Positions 1 through 8,159 of a DNA stretch of 11,630 nucleotides are shown here, piece after piece. Within the stretch, counting starts at the first letter, position 1. Each line of letters begins with the position of its first letter. The notes beneath the pieces were generated by a model that was given only the letters and a program-made list of their open reading frames with translations, was not told where the DNA came from and did no database searches. The translations under genes and the position numbers were made by a program. Origin of the DNA: CAZBWE01 sp964495465 (GTDB lineage Bacteria > Planctomycetota > Phycisphaerae > Sedimentisphaerales > Anaerobacaceae); NCBI GenBank assembly GCA_964495465.1, contig CAZBWE010000069.1, positions 1 through 11,630 on the forward strand, read 5' to 3'.

Positions 1-2087
1 AGGGCGATGGAGAGAGTATTGTGGAACTTTGCAGAAATTATACCCGCGGCTTTCTCCGCCTGGATGTCGTTAATAAGCTGTTTTATCATCTTGTCTAAAT
101 CCAATTTCAATGGCTTATCGTCTCGTTTGCCAAGCTCGAATTCGTAGTGCTCTTCGACGTCGCTTATGGCAATTGCCTCGAGGGCCATTGGCAGTTGTGC
201 ATCGAAATGATTATAATTGCCCAGCCCAAGCATAGCTGCTACTGCGTCAAAAACCCTGCCTAAGCTCGAAGTTTCAACGGTATTTATCTTCTTATCGATT
301 TGTTCTGATATGATTCGATGTTTATTCTTATCTGGCTCTATTCTCTCAAGCAGCCAGGCAAATTTGTCTAATTTGAACTCACTTCCGTATGCTTTCTTTA
401 GAAGTCCCAAGACAGGCCTTATCGGCTCTTTACTTGCCTTATCCGCACCGGCCAGCCGATAGTAGGCCAGATGTCCGAACCGCTCGAATTTCTCCAAAGA
501 TGCAATCATACACTCACAACCCCAAATCGCTCCATCCGTGCCGTAGCCGGTGCCGTCACATTCGAGGCCGATGACCGGCCCTTCCAGGCCATTTTCGACC
601 AAAACCGATGCAATATGCGCCCAGTGATGCTGAACCTGAATCACCTCTACGCCGCTCATTGATAAGGCATATTGAGTGGAAAAATATCCGGGGTGAAGGT
701 CACAGGCTACCACTTTTGGCTTGACTTCAAACAGCTTTCGCAGATGTTCGATTGAATCGATATAGTGATGATAGACCTCAGCATCCTCGAGGTCGCCGAT
801 ATGCTCGCTGCAAATTAGCTGATTTTGTTTAACAAAACAAAAGGTATTTTTCAAATCCGCACCGGCTGCGAATATATCCTGCCGGCAGCTTCCCTCCATA
901 AATATGGGAGTCGGCACATACCCCCTGGCCCTTCTTAAAGGAACCGGCTGACCGTCTATAAAATGAATAATCGAGTCGTCAACCTGCCGGTAGATTTCCC
1001 TGTCGTGCATCAAAAAGGCATCTGCTACGCTGCCCAGCCGTTCCAGTGCGATTTGGTTTTTGCAAATCAACGGCTCATCGGAGATATTACCGCTGGTCAT
1101 CACCAAAACTTCGATACCCTCTGCAAACAACAGGTAGTGCAGCGGGGCATAACAGAGCATAAAACCGAATGTATTGACGCCCTCTGCGACCGATGGAGCT
1201 ATTGCTGAATCCTTCTTTTTTGGCAATAGAACAATCGGGCTTTGAGGGCTCTTTAGAACCTTCTCGGCGGAATCACTTACGATTGCGTATTCTTTTATCT
1301 TTTCGACTGAATCAGCCATCATTGCAAATGGCTTATAGTCTCGTTTTTTACGCTCCCGCAATCTCTTAACCGCCTGCTCATTCAGCGCATCAACAGCTAA
1401 ATGAAATCCACCAACCCCTTTTACGGCGACGACCTTTCCGGCTTGAAGCAGTCTTGCTGCTTCAGCGATTACATCATCAGTCTTTGTTTTGATTGTCTTT
1501 CCATTGCTGTCTGTCAGCCATATTTTTGGCCCGCAGGCGGGACAGGCAACCGGCTGGGCGTGAAACCGTCTGTCGGTTACATCTGCATATTGAGCCGCGC
1601 ATTTATCGCACATCTCAAAAACCGACATCGTGGTATTAGGCCTGTCGTATGGAATGGTTCTGACTATCGAATACCTTGGCCCGCAGTTTGTGCAGTTGAT
1701 GAAAGGGTAGCGGTATCGGAAATCTTTTTTATCGCACATCTCCTCAAGGCAGCCCCGGCAGGTGGCAATATCAGCCGTTACCTGCGACAGAGCAGTTCCC
1801 TGGGCGTTACTTGTCTTAATAATAAACTTATACTCACCATCGACAGCGGTTATATCAACTGCTTCACAGGATTTTATCTCTGCCAAAGGCGGCTTATCAG
1901 CCGATTTTAGGCGCTTTAAAAATTCAGATATTCCTTCCTCTTTTCCCTGCAGCTCTATTGTTACGCCTTTTGTGTCGTTATAAACAAAGCCGCTAAGCCC
2001 GAGCGTCTCTGCAATTCTATAAACAGCCGGCCGAAAGCCAACCCCCTGCACACGCCCTGTTATAAGTATTCTTTGCCTTTTTATCAA
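1..2087 (-). CDS. hypF: Carbamoyltransferase HypF, [NiFe]-hydrogenase maturation (C-terminus cut by window edge)
   Basis: HypF uses carbamoyl phosphate and ATP to make a carbamoyl-adenylate and transfers the carbamoyl group to the HypE C-terminal cysteine, the source of the cyanide ligands of the [NiFe] centre. The reading frame is open for 695 codons. Visible domains in order: acylphosphatase (about residues 5-92, with the GRVQGVGFRP signature), two HypF zinc-finger units (C110-x2-C113-x18-C132-x2-C135 and C160-x2-C163-x18-C182-x2-C185), a YrdC-like domain (about 200-390), and a Kae1-like domain with DLHPGY near 463, HHWAH at 487-491 and ECDGTGYG near 509. About 60-70 C-terminal residues, including the expected SGGVFQN-type motif, lie beyond position 1. 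No ATG or GTG precedes the acylphosphatase motif in frame; a TTG at 2087 gives the usual family N-terminus (MIKRQRILITGRVQG). The cytosolic partners HypC/D/E are not in the window. Confidence 0.96.
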   Translation of the reverse strand, partial: MIKRQRILITGRVQGVGFRPAVYRIAETLGLSGFVYNDTKGVTIELQGKEEGISEFLKRLKSADKPPLAEIKSCEAVDITAVDGEYKFIIKTSNAQGTALSQVTADIATCRGCLEEMCDKKDFRYRYPFINCTNCGPRYSIVRTIPYDRPNTTMSVFEMCDKCAAQYADVTDRRFHAQPVACPACGPKIWLTDSNGKTIKTKTDDVIAEAARLLQAGKVVAVKGVGGFHLAVDALNEQAVKRLRERKKRDYKPFAMMADSVEKIKEYAIVSDSAEKVLKSPQSPIVLLPKKKDSAIAPSVAEGVNTFGFMLCYAPLHYLLFAEGIEVLVMTSGNISDEPLICKNQIALERLGSVADAFLMHDREIYRQVDDSIIHFIDGQPVPLRRARGYVPTPIFMEGSCRQDIFAAGADLKNTFCFVKQNQLICSEHIGDLEDAEVYHHYIDSIEHLRKLFEVKPKVVACDLHPGYFSTQYALSMSGVEVIQVQHHWAHIASVLVENGLEGPVIGLECDGTGYGTDGAIWGCECMIASLEKFERFGHLAYYRLAGADKASKEPIRPVLGLLKKAYGSEFKLDKFAWLLERIEPDKNKHRIISEQIDKKINTVETSSLGRVFDAVAAMLGLGNYNHFDAQLPMALEAIAISDVEEHYEFELGKRDDKPLKLDLDKMIKQLINDIQAEKAAGIISAKFHNTLSIA

Positions 2088-2094
2088 AATTCTT

Positions 2095-2117
2095 AATCCG
2101 GCAAAAAATGCCGGATT
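2095..2117. repeat. Perfect inverted repeat in the hypF leader
   Basis: AATCCGGCA (2095-2103) and TGCCGGATT (2109-2117) are perfectly complementary with a five-base A/T loop, giving a 9-bp stem. In the hypF transcript the hairpin ends about 8 nt before the TTG start, so it could affect translation start. It has no adjacent T-run on either strand, so a classical terminator is not supported. The structure is seen directly; the role is inferred. Confidence 0.6.
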
Positions 2118-2138
2118 CCAACTATTTTATATTTACTA

Positions 2139-2167
2139 TTGACTACCAACTACTAATTATTTAGAAT
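2139..2167 (+). promoter_or_regulatory. Putative sigma70-type promoter of the tRNA-Ala gene
   Basis: A TTGACT -35 element (2139-2144) and a TAGAAT -10 element (2162-2167) are separated by 17 bases, the optimal spacing, in an AT-rich intergenic stretch. Transcription would begin near 2174, about 33 bases before the tRNA. Each hexamer differs from consensus at one position. No experimental start is known. Confidence 0.6.
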
Positions 2168-2206
2168 AGAAGTTCAAAATAGTAAATAGCAAACTCAAAA
2201 TTATTC

Positions 2207-2279
<73 letters not shown>

Positions 2280-2422
2280 TTTGGCCTCGCCTTGTTGTTT
2301 TTCTGGTCTTTCGGTGCTTTTTTCTGCCTTCGTGATGGAAGTTCTCTTGTGGTAAAGAGGTTTTTGTGTTGTTGTTATGCTATATCAATAGATGATGCAG
2401 GTCACACTATCCGGCACATAGC

Positions 2423-2427
2423 AGGAG
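2423..2427 (+). promoter_or_regulatory. Ribosome binding site choosing ATG 2434
   Basis: AGGAG lies six bases before the ATG at 2434. An in-frame TTG at 2428 directly abuts this site and is too close to be used, so the ATG is taken as the start. Confidence 0.7.
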
Positions 2428-2433
2428 TTGATT

Positions 2434-3858
2434 ATGCCATATAACATCCGGATTGTCTCCACGTATCCACCCAGAAAATGTGGAATTGGCACGTTTTCGA
2501 GAGACCTGGCAACCGCCCTCGAGCACTTTACCGGCGAAGTCGGTCATATAAGAATTGCAGCGATTGATAATGGCAGCGGCCCGTATGATATTCCCGTTGA
2601 CCTTATCATTGACCAGTATAATCATCAGTCCTGGTCCGATGCCATAACTAATATATCAACCCGGGCCAAGGAAAGCGCAAATCCAACCGTTGTTTTGTTG
2701 CAGCATGAATACGGCCTCGACCCCGATAAAAACGGTGAAAATGGAAGAGGAACTAATTTTGTTGATATGGCAAAGGCATTTACCGCCAGAGGCCTGACCA
2801 CCCTTGTTTACCTGCACACGGTTCTTAATGAGCCGGACGACCATCAGGTAAAAATCATTCAGGACCTGGCAAAATATAGCGACGGGCTAATTGTTACAAC
2901 GGAAAGTGCCATCAACATCCTCGAATCCGATATTTACAGAGTCGAACATTTAAAAATTAAGCATATCGACCACGGTATCAGAATGCAGCATCCTTCGCAA
3001 TTTGACCGATTGGCTATCAAGCACGAATTCGGGCTGGAAAATCGCTTCCTTGCCACAACACTCGGCCTTCTTTCGCCGGATAAAGGAATCCAGTACAGCA
3101 TTCGTGCCTATGGCAGGTTTTTGGGTGAGTCCTGCACTGCGGAGCAAAGGAAGAAATTGGTCTATTTGATTGCCGGCCGATACCACCCGGAGTTTATAGA
3201 AACGGATGGTGGGCAGCCCTATAGAGAGTTTCACCTACAGCTCAATAAAATCCTCGAAGATTCCGGATTAAGCTTCTGCACAGTAAAAGAGCTTGGTGGA
3301 ACCGATTTTGACCGGTATGATGTAGTCTTTCTTGATACCTTTCTGGCTGAAAATACCCTTATAAAACTTTACGCAGCTTCGAATGTGATACTGCTGCCTT
3401 ATCTTAATATGCAGCAGATATCAAGCGGCATACTGGCTGATACACTCGGCTCAGGCAGGGTTGCAGTAGCGACCAAATTCAGATACGCCGTTGAATTGAT
3501 TCACTCAAACAAGAGATACCCCGAGGGTCTTATTATAGGCAGACACGCCCGAGGGATTCTTGTTGACCCGGGAGAGCTTTCGGTCGAACAAATAGCCGAA
3601 GCCCTTGATTGTTTGGTGTTCAATCAGAAGAAACGCCTTATGATGGAAAAGCAGGCACATCAAAGGGGCTATCAGATGAGATGGGATAACAGCGCCTGGG
3701 CGCTGCTGCAATACGTCGATTTTATAAGGGATGAAAAAGAGATAGTTACCGGCAGAGGGGTAAAGTTTACGAGAGAAAAACCATCGATTTTACAGCGAGA
3801 AAAAAACAGGTCTGTTTCCAATAATTTCACTGCCGGTAACAAACCTAAAACAATATAA
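2434..3858 (+). CDS. GT4-like family glycosyltransferase
   Basis: A 474-residue soluble protein with a GT-B fold pattern, expected to transfer a sugar from a nucleotide-activated donor to a glycan or lipid acceptor. The N-terminal half opens with IRIVSTYPPRKCGIGTF (5-21), the signature of a group of GT4-like enzymes common in Planctomycetota and Bacteroidota, followed by QHEYG (90-94), YLHTV (126-130) and DHGI (179-182). The C-terminal half has the donor-domain motifs LGLLSPDKGIQYSIRAY (210-226), AGRYHPE (247-253) and ASNVILLPY (315-323). The classic GT4 E-x7-E pair is not evident; the equivalent stretch reads NMQQISSGILADTLGSG (325-341), as in related PPRKCGI proteins as I remember them. The last 40 or so residues are basic and low-complexity. 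No signal peptide. It stands alone, 17 bases from a convergent gene. Acceptor and donor are unknown. Confidence 0.85.
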   Translation: MPYNIRIVSTYPPRKCGIGTFSRDLATALEHFTGEVGHIRIAAIDNGSGPYDIPVDLIIDQYNHQSWSDAITNISTRAKESANPTVVLLQHEYGLDPDKNGENGRGTNFVDMAKAFTARGLTTLVYLHTVLNEPDDHQVKIIQDLAKYSDGLIVTTESAINILESDIYRVEHLKIKHIDHGIRMQHPSQFDRLAIKHEFGLENRFLATTLGLLSPDKGIQYSIRAYGRFLGESCTAEQRKKLVYLIAGRYHPEFIETDGGQPYREFHLQLNKILEDSGLSFCTVKELGGTDFDRYDVVFLDTFLAENTLIKLYAASNVILLPYLNMQQISSGILADTLGSGRVAVATKFRYAVELIHSNKRYPEGLIIGRHARGILVDPGELSVEQIAEALDCLVFNQKKRLMMEKQAHQRGYQMRWDNSAWALLQYVDFIRDEKEIVTGRGVKFTREKPSILQREKNRSVSNNFTAGNKPKTI

Positions 3859-3875
3859 GCAGGATGCCAAGTCTG

Positions 3876-4913
3876 TCATATCAGCTTGACCGGTCTTTGC
3901 TCTTTTGCGCTTTTGTATATCGCAAGTATCACTTCAACGGCTTTACGGGCTTCGGTGCCGCTTATCCAGAAAGCACCGCCGCTTTCCAGGGCATCAAGAA
4001 ATGCCTTGAAATTCCGCGTATGATTATCGTGCGTAATGGCAGCCGGGTCGGACACACCGCCTCCGCCTTCGATTCGGCCGAATCTCCTGCGGATTTGTTT
4101 ATCTTCCGGCCTTTCATCTGCAAACTGCCAGAGTGTAATACTATTTTCCACGTTCACGACAGTCCCCCTGGTGCCGGTAATCTCAAACCGCCTGAACTGC
4201 CCCGGATATGATGCTGTAGTGCCGTAAATAATTCCGAGCGCGCCGTTCGTATAACGCATAACGGCAACAGCCGTATCCTCGGTCTCCATCTTATGTCCGA
4301 GAGTGGCCGTATAGGCCCGCAGCGATTCGACCGGCGGCATCAGGTCGCAAAGCATATCAACCATATGGATGGACTGGTTCATTAACGCACCGCCGCCGTC
4401 AAGTTTCCAGGTGCCGTGCCAGGAATCTTTATAGTATTCATCGGTGCGCCACCAGGGGACATATATACCCGCATAAGTAATTACACCGAACCTGCCGGAG
4501 TTTATCGCTTCTCTAATAGGCGCCATCATATCATTAAATCGATACGGAAATATGCCGCCTAAGCGCGTGCCGCTTTTTTCGTGGGCTTTTATCATAGCAT
4601 CAATTCGCTCTAAAGTAATATCAAGCGGTTTTTCGCATAGGACGTGTTTGCCCGCTTCGGCTGCGGCAACAGCCGGCTCCATATGAAATCCGCTTGGCGT
4701 GGCGATAGTAACAATGTCTATATCATCGCTTTTGAGCATATCTTCATAATTCTCGAATGCTCGGCAGGCATGTTTGTCGGCCAATTTTTTACTCTTCTCA
4801 GGAATTTTATCACAACAGCCGATTAACTTTGCATTGGAAATATCTGCGATGGCCCTTGCGTGAAAATCGGCGATTAAGCCAGCGCCGATTATACCAAAGT
4901 TCCATATCTTCAT
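3876..4913 (-). CDS. Gfo/Idh/MocA family NAD(P)-dependent oxidoreductase (345 aa)
   Basis: A full-length cytosolic sugar or cyclitol dehydrogenase. The N-terminal Rossmann domain has FGIIGAGLIADFHARA (6-21), the TPSGFH segment (72-77) and the family CEKPLDI motif with the conserved lysine at 95. The C-terminal substrate domain carries the catalytic-type segment GGGALMNQSIHMVDML (173-188), with His183 and Asp186, after a GTWKLDGGGA approach typical of inositol dehydrogenase-like members. There is no signal peptide. A good ribosome site (AAAGGA at 4922-4927) precedes ATG 4913. It lies 24 bases downstream of the sugar isomerase gene on the same strand and is probably its operon partner. The family oxidises or reduces a sugar hydroxyl/ketone with NAD(P); the actual substrate cannot be told from sequence. 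Confidence 0.93.
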   Translation of the reverse strand: MKIWNFGIIGAGLIADFHARAIADISNAKLIGCCDKIPEKSKKLADKHACRAFENYEDMLKSDDIDIVTIATPSGFHMEPAVAAAEAGKHVLCEKPLDITLERIDAMIKAHEKSGTRLGGIFPYRFNDMMAPIREAINSGRFGVITYAGIYVPWWRTDEYYKDSWHGTWKLDGGGALMNQSIHMVDMLCDLMPPVESLRAYTATLGHKMETEDTAVAVMRYTNGALGIIYGTTASYPGQFRRFEITGTRGTVVNVENSITLWQFADERPEDKQIRRRFGRIEGGGGVSDPAAITHDNHTRNFKAFLDALESGGAFWISGTEARKAVEVILAIYKSAKEQRPVKLI

Positions 4914-4937
4914 ATTGGACTTCCTTTCTGAAAAAAT

Positions 4938-5774
4938 TTAGTCACACTTCAAGCCGACCTCAGCAGAAAGTCTCCTCACCGCGGCAATCGCCTTTGAGAA
5001 AAGCTCAGGCCCAGTATCGCCTCCGAACTGGCCTCCAACTCGTAAATGCGGCTCCATCGTAAGGCAGCCGTCATAATCAAGTGCCGCAAGCCCGGCCAGA
5101 AGCGCCTTTATCTGCCCGTCACCTTCACCTGGGATGCTGCCCACATTTGTTGAGCCGAGCTTCCAGTCTTTGATATGTATATGGACGACGTATGGCTTCA
5201 TCAAAGGCCAGCAGCTTTTAACATTGTCAGTTATCCTTTCTCCCCACACAAAATTGGCCGGGTCATATACAAGACGCAGCTTTGTCGAATTGACGGCTTC
5301 GACCATTTCGACACAGTGCTCCGCTGTATGACCGTAAATATGGGCCTCATTTTCATGAACCATTGTAATATCAGTCCCATTTAGTATCTCAACCTTGGCG
5401 GCCATCCGCTCTATAACCTCACTGCGATAGTCATCGATATTTTTACCCTCTGGAGCATAGTAGCTGAACATTCGTATATACGGGGTTCTGAAAAACTGTG
5501 CCAGCTCGACCGCGTGTTTGAATTTGTCCAAATGCTGCCGGAACGGCTCATCAAGTTTTACCTTGCCTATGGGTGAGCCGATTGCGCTTACTTTCAGGCC
5601 ATAGTCTTGTATCATTTTTTTTGCCTCATCCAGCTCATCTTTGGTGAGGTCCATTATGTTTTTCTTATTTACAAAACGCGCTTCGATATAACCAACGTTT
5701 TCTTTTGAAAGATATTTGACCTGCTCTGAGAAACTTTCGGATACCTCGTCTGCAAATGCGCTCAATTTTGCCAT
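4938..5774 (-). CDS. Sugar phosphate isomerase/epimerase-like TIM-barrel protein
   Basis: A 278-residue protein of the AP-endonuclease-2/xylose-isomerase-like TIM-barrel superfamily, whose members isomerise, epimerise or lyse sugars and keto-sugars with a divalent metal. The four expected metal-ligand positions are visible: Glu141 in VHENEAHIYG, Asp171 in VYDPANF, His198/His200 in VHIHIKDW, and Glu241 in TMEPHL. The GEGDG segment (216-220) is also typical. Length matches the family. The start codon is the last triplet before a scaffold gap; MAKLSAFADEVSE looks like a natural N-terminus for this family, so the gene is probably complete, but a few upstream residues could be hidden. It is followed after 24 bases by a Gfo/Idh/MocA gene, a pairing usual in sugar catabolism. 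Its promoter lies in the gap. Confidence 0.88.
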   Translation of the reverse strand: MAKLSAFADEVSESFSEQVKYLSKENVGYIEARFVNKKNIMDLTKDELDEAKKMIQDYGLKVSAIGSPIGKVKLDEPFRQHLDKFKHAVELAQFFRTPYIRMFSYYAPEGKNIDDYRSEVIERMAAKVEILNGTDITMVHENEAHIYGHTAEHCVEMVEAVNSTKLRLVYDPANFVWGERITDNVKSCWPLMKPYVVHIHIKDWKLGSTNVGSIPGEGDGQIKALLAGLAALDYDGCLTMEPHLRVGGQFGGDTGPELFSKAIAAVRRLSAEVGLKCD

Positions 5775-5874
5775 NNNNNNNNNNNNNNNNNNNNNNNNNN
5801 NNNNNNNNNNNNNNNNNNNNNNNNNNNNNNNNNNNNNNNNNNNNNNNNNNNNNNNNNNNNNNNNNNNNNNNNNN
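5775..5874. other. Assembly gap (100 N)
   Basis: Exactly 100 N separate two divergent genes. This is the conventional placeholder for a gap of unknown length. The hidden sequence should contain the divergent promoters. Order and orientation across the gap rest on scaffolding, although the sugar-metabolism genes on both sides make the join plausible. Confidence 0.98.
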
Positions 5875-5890
5875 ATCGAAAGGGATACGT

Positions 5891-7063
5891 ATGAAACTCA
5901 ACCGGAAATTAAATATGGGAATGGTCGGCGGCGGGCCGGGCGCGTTCATCGGCGAGGTGCACCGCAAGGCGGCTCGTTTGGATGGCGGTATCGAGCTTGT
6001 TGCGGGCGCATTCGATATCAATCCCCGAAAATCTAAACAAATGGGAAGGCAGCTGCTGCTCGATTCAAAGCGGATATATCGCAATTATAAGGAGATGATT
6101 GAGCGGGAGCTTAAACTGCCGGAGGGAAAAAGGATTGATTTCGTCTCGATTACCACGCCGAATAACTGGCACTTTCCTATCGCAGGGGATTTTCTCAATG
6201 CCGGTTTTCACGTTATGTGTGAGAAACCAATGACATTTAACGTTACAGAGGCAAGACATCTGCAAAAGTTAGTCAAAAAGTCCCGCAAGGTGTTCGCCCT
6301 TATGCACAATTATACCGGCTACCCAATGGTCAAGCTGGCTCGGGACATGGTCCGCAGTGGTGAGCTTGGCAAGATTCGCAAGATTATAGTGCAGTATCCA
6401 CAGGGCTGGCTGGCTACGCCGCTGGAAAGAACCGGCAGTATGCAGGCACGCTGGAGAACCGACCCGAAACAAAGCGGAGGTGCCGGCTGTATGGGTGACA
6501 TCGGAACGCACGCCGAAAATCTTTCCGAATATGTCACAGGGCTGAAGATTACTCACCTCTGTGCGGACCTGACGACTTTTGTCAGTGGCAGGCGGCTTGA
6601 CGACGACGGCAATTGCCTGCTTCGCTTCAACAACGGGGCAAGGGGAATCCTCCACGCAAGCCAGATATCGATAGGTGAAGAAAACAACCTGGCTATCTGG
6701 ATTTACGGAGAAGAGAAATCTCTCGAATGGCACCAGGAACATCCCAATTACCTTTATGTCAAACAAAAAAATGGCCCGGTGGAGGTCTGGCACCGAGGTA
6801 ATGACTATATAGGAGACACAAGCCCTGCGGCTGCACGTGCTACACGCCTGCCGTTTGGTCACCCTGAAGCATTTTTCGAGGCCTTTGCCAACATTTATTG
6901 CAATTTCGCAGATACGGTCCGCGCAAGATTAACAAAAACTAAACCGGACTCGCTTGCGCTGGATTTCCCGAATGTTACTGATGGCCTGCGCGGTATGCTT
7001 TTCATAGATACCGTCCTTGCCAGCACAAAAAGTAAACAGAAATGGACCAGGTTCAAAAAATAG
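5891..7063 (+). CDS. Gfo/Idh/MocA family oxidoreductase (390 aa)
   Basis: A full-length NAD(P)-binding sugar dehydrogenase. Residues 10-27 (GMVGGGPGAFIGEVHRKA) form the dinucleotide-binding loop of a subgroup found in glycan-degrading bacteria. The SITTPNNWHF segment (87-95) and MCEKPMTF (109-116, Lys112) follow. The catalytic-type segment is GAGCMGDIGTHAENL (197-211), with Asp203 and His207, preceded by the QARWRTDP substrate-loop signature (185-192). No signal peptide is present, so it is cytosolic. ATG 5891 has a GAAAGGGA ribosome site six bases upstream, 16 bases after the gap. The reading frame stays open through the N run, but that is an artefact of the N. It resembles enzymes acting at sugar C3 in 3-keto-glycoside pathways; the substrate is an inference. 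It probably heads an operon with the next oxidoreductase. Confidence 0.92.
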   Translation: MKLNRKLNMGMVGGGPGAFIGEVHRKAARLDGGIELVAGAFDINPRKSKQMGRQLLLDSKRIYRNYKEMIERELKLPEGKRIDFVSITTPNNWHFPIAGDFLNAGFHVMCEKPMTFNVTEARHLQKLVKKSRKVFALMHNYTGYPMVKLARDMVRSGELGKIRKIIVQYPQGWLATPLERTGSMQARWRTDPKQSGGAGCMGDIGTHAENLSEYVTGLKITHLCADLTTFVSGRRLDDDGNCLLRFNNGARGILHASQISIGEENNLAIWIYGEEKSLEWHQEHPNYLYVKQKNGPVEVWHRGNDYIGDTSPAAARATRLPFGHPEAFFEAFANIYCNFADTVRARLTKTKPDSLALDFPNVTDGLRGMLFIDTVLASTKSKQKWTRFKK

Positions 7064-7075
7064 AAAAATAAATTA

Positions 7076-7175
7076 NNNNNNNNNNNNNNNNNNNNNNNNN
7101 NNNNNNNNNNNNNNNNNNNNNNNNNNNNNNNNNNNNNNNNNNNNNNNNNNNNNNNNNNNNNNNNNNNNNNNNNNN
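7076..7175. other. Assembly gap (100 N)
   Basis: A second run of exactly 100 N, starting 12 bases after the stop of the preceding gene. It hides the intergenic sequence and the first part of the next oxidoreductase. Because about 100 residues (about 300 bases) of that protein are missing, the real gap should be longer than 100 bases. Confidence 0.98.
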
Positions 7176-8105
7176 CCTCCAAACTTCCGTCCGCTGCATT
7201 TCGAGGCGGCTGTCAAGGCGGGCAAGCATATCTTTATGGAAAAACCCGTTGCTGTTGACCCGCCCGGCGGACGTAAAATCATCAGCACCGGCGAACTGGC
7301 AAAGAAAAAAGGTCTTGCCGTTGTTGTCGGAACCCAGCGGCACCACCAAAGCAACTACCGCCGTAATGCGTATGCTATCGAACACGGTGCAATTGGAAAA
7401 ATTCTCGGCGGTTGCGTATGGTGGTGTGGCGGAGCGCTTTGGTATAAAGAGCGAAACGCTGGCGAAAGCGATGCCGACTATATGGTGCGAAACTGGGTCA
7501 GCTTCACCGAAATGTCAGGCGACCATATCGTCGAGCAGCATGTCCATAATCTCGACATCGCCAACTGGTTCATCGGTCATCCGCCTAAAACAGCTCTTGG
7601 CTTTGGCGGCCGTGCCCGCCGCAAGACAGGCAACCAGTTCGACTTCTTCAGTATCGATTACGATTACGGCGACGGCTGTCGCATTCACAGTATGTGCCGC
7701 CAGGTTGACGGCTGCGATGGCGGTGTCAGGGAGTTTTTCTCAGGCACGAATGGCACTACCTGGGGCGATGGCGGCCTGCGCCAATTCAAGAAGAAAAAAA
7801 TCAAATTGCCGAGCTTCCCTGAATATAGTGGACCCTATGTGCAGGAGCACGTTGACCTGCTAAACAGCATCCTCGAAGGCAAACCACTCAATGAGGCCCG
7901 TAACGTCGCCGAATCAACGCTTACCGCCATAATGGGACGAATCTCCGCTTACACCGGCAAAATCGTCAGGTGGTCGGACCTTACAGAGAACCAGGATTCA
8001 CCCTGGTATAATCTAACCCTCAAGCCGACCGCTGAAGATTTCGAGACGGGTAACGTAACGGCTCCGCCGGATGATGTTGTTCCGATACCTGGGAAAGATA
8101 AATAA
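7176..8105 (+). CDS. Gfo/Idh/MocA family oxidoreductase, N-terminus lost in gap
   Basis: 309 C-terminal codons are visible. They start inside the Rossmann domain at PPNFRPLHFEAAVKAGKHIF and reach the conserved MEKPVAVDPPGGRK motif at visible residues 21-34. Next come GTQRHHQ (52-58), a signature of a large planctomycete group that is often Tat-exported, and the catalytic-type segment GDHIVEQHVHNLDIANWFIG (115-134). The tail VSFTEMSGD, HSMCRQVDG and PSFPEYSGPY segments also fit that group. In full-length relatives the EKP motif usually lies well past residue 95, so about 75-115 residues, possibly including a twin-arginine signal, are hidden. The gene ends just before a strong hairpin terminator and likely shares an operon with the upstream oxidoreductase. 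Substrate unknown. Confidence 0.9.
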   Translation, partial: PPNFRPLHFEAAVKAGKHIFMEKPVAVDPPGGRKIISTGELAKKKGLAVVVGTQRHHQSNYRRNAYAIEHGAIGKILGGCVWWCGGALWYKERNAGESDADYMVRNWVSFTEMSGDHIVEQHVHNLDIANWFIGHPPKTALGFGGRARRKTGNQFDFFSIDYDYGDGCRIHSMCRQVDGCDGGVREFFSGTNGTTWGDGGLRQFKKKKIKLPSFPEYSGPYVQEHVDLLNSILEGKPLNEARNVAESTLTAIMGRISAYTGKIVRWSDLTENQDSPWYNLTLKPTAEDFETGNVTAPPDDVVPIPGKDK

Positions 8106-8106
8106 G

Positions 8107-8142
8107 AAATACCATTTTACAATCAAGCGCAAAATGGTATTT
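8107..8142. terminator. Bidirectional hairpin terminator between convergent genes
   Basis: AAATACCATTTT (8107-8118) and AAAATGGTATTT (8131-8142) form a perfect 12-bp inverted repeat with a 12-base loop. It starts one base after the stop codon of the oxidoreductase and ends 17 bases before the stop of the convergent SH3 gene. The A/T ends of the stem supply a U-rich 3' side on both strands. It most likely ends transcription from both directions. Confidence 0.8.
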
Positions 8143-8159
8143 AACTCCTCAAGGGCCCG

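Noticed and set aside
1401..1910. A 169-codon plus-strand open frame
   Set aside because: It lies opposite hypF, whose protein sequence is unmistakable; the plus-strand product has no family motif and no ribosome site.
5756..5890. Upstream extension of the second oxidoreductase through the N run
   Set aside because: The frame is open only because N cannot form a stop; ATG 5891 has a good ribosome site and gives the family N-terminus.
6269..6862. A 197-codon minus-strand open frame
   Set aside because: It is antisense to the oxidoreductase at 5891-7063, which has full family motifs; a chance open frame.
7017..7175. Upstream extension of the third oxidoreductase across the gap into the end of the preceding gene
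   Set aside because: It is another artefact of N; the pre-gap residues do not resemble a Rossmann N-terminus.
7249..7863. A 204-codon plus-strand open frame
   Set aside because: It overlaps the third oxidoreductase in another frame and encodes a Ser/Thr/Ala-rich product without motifs.
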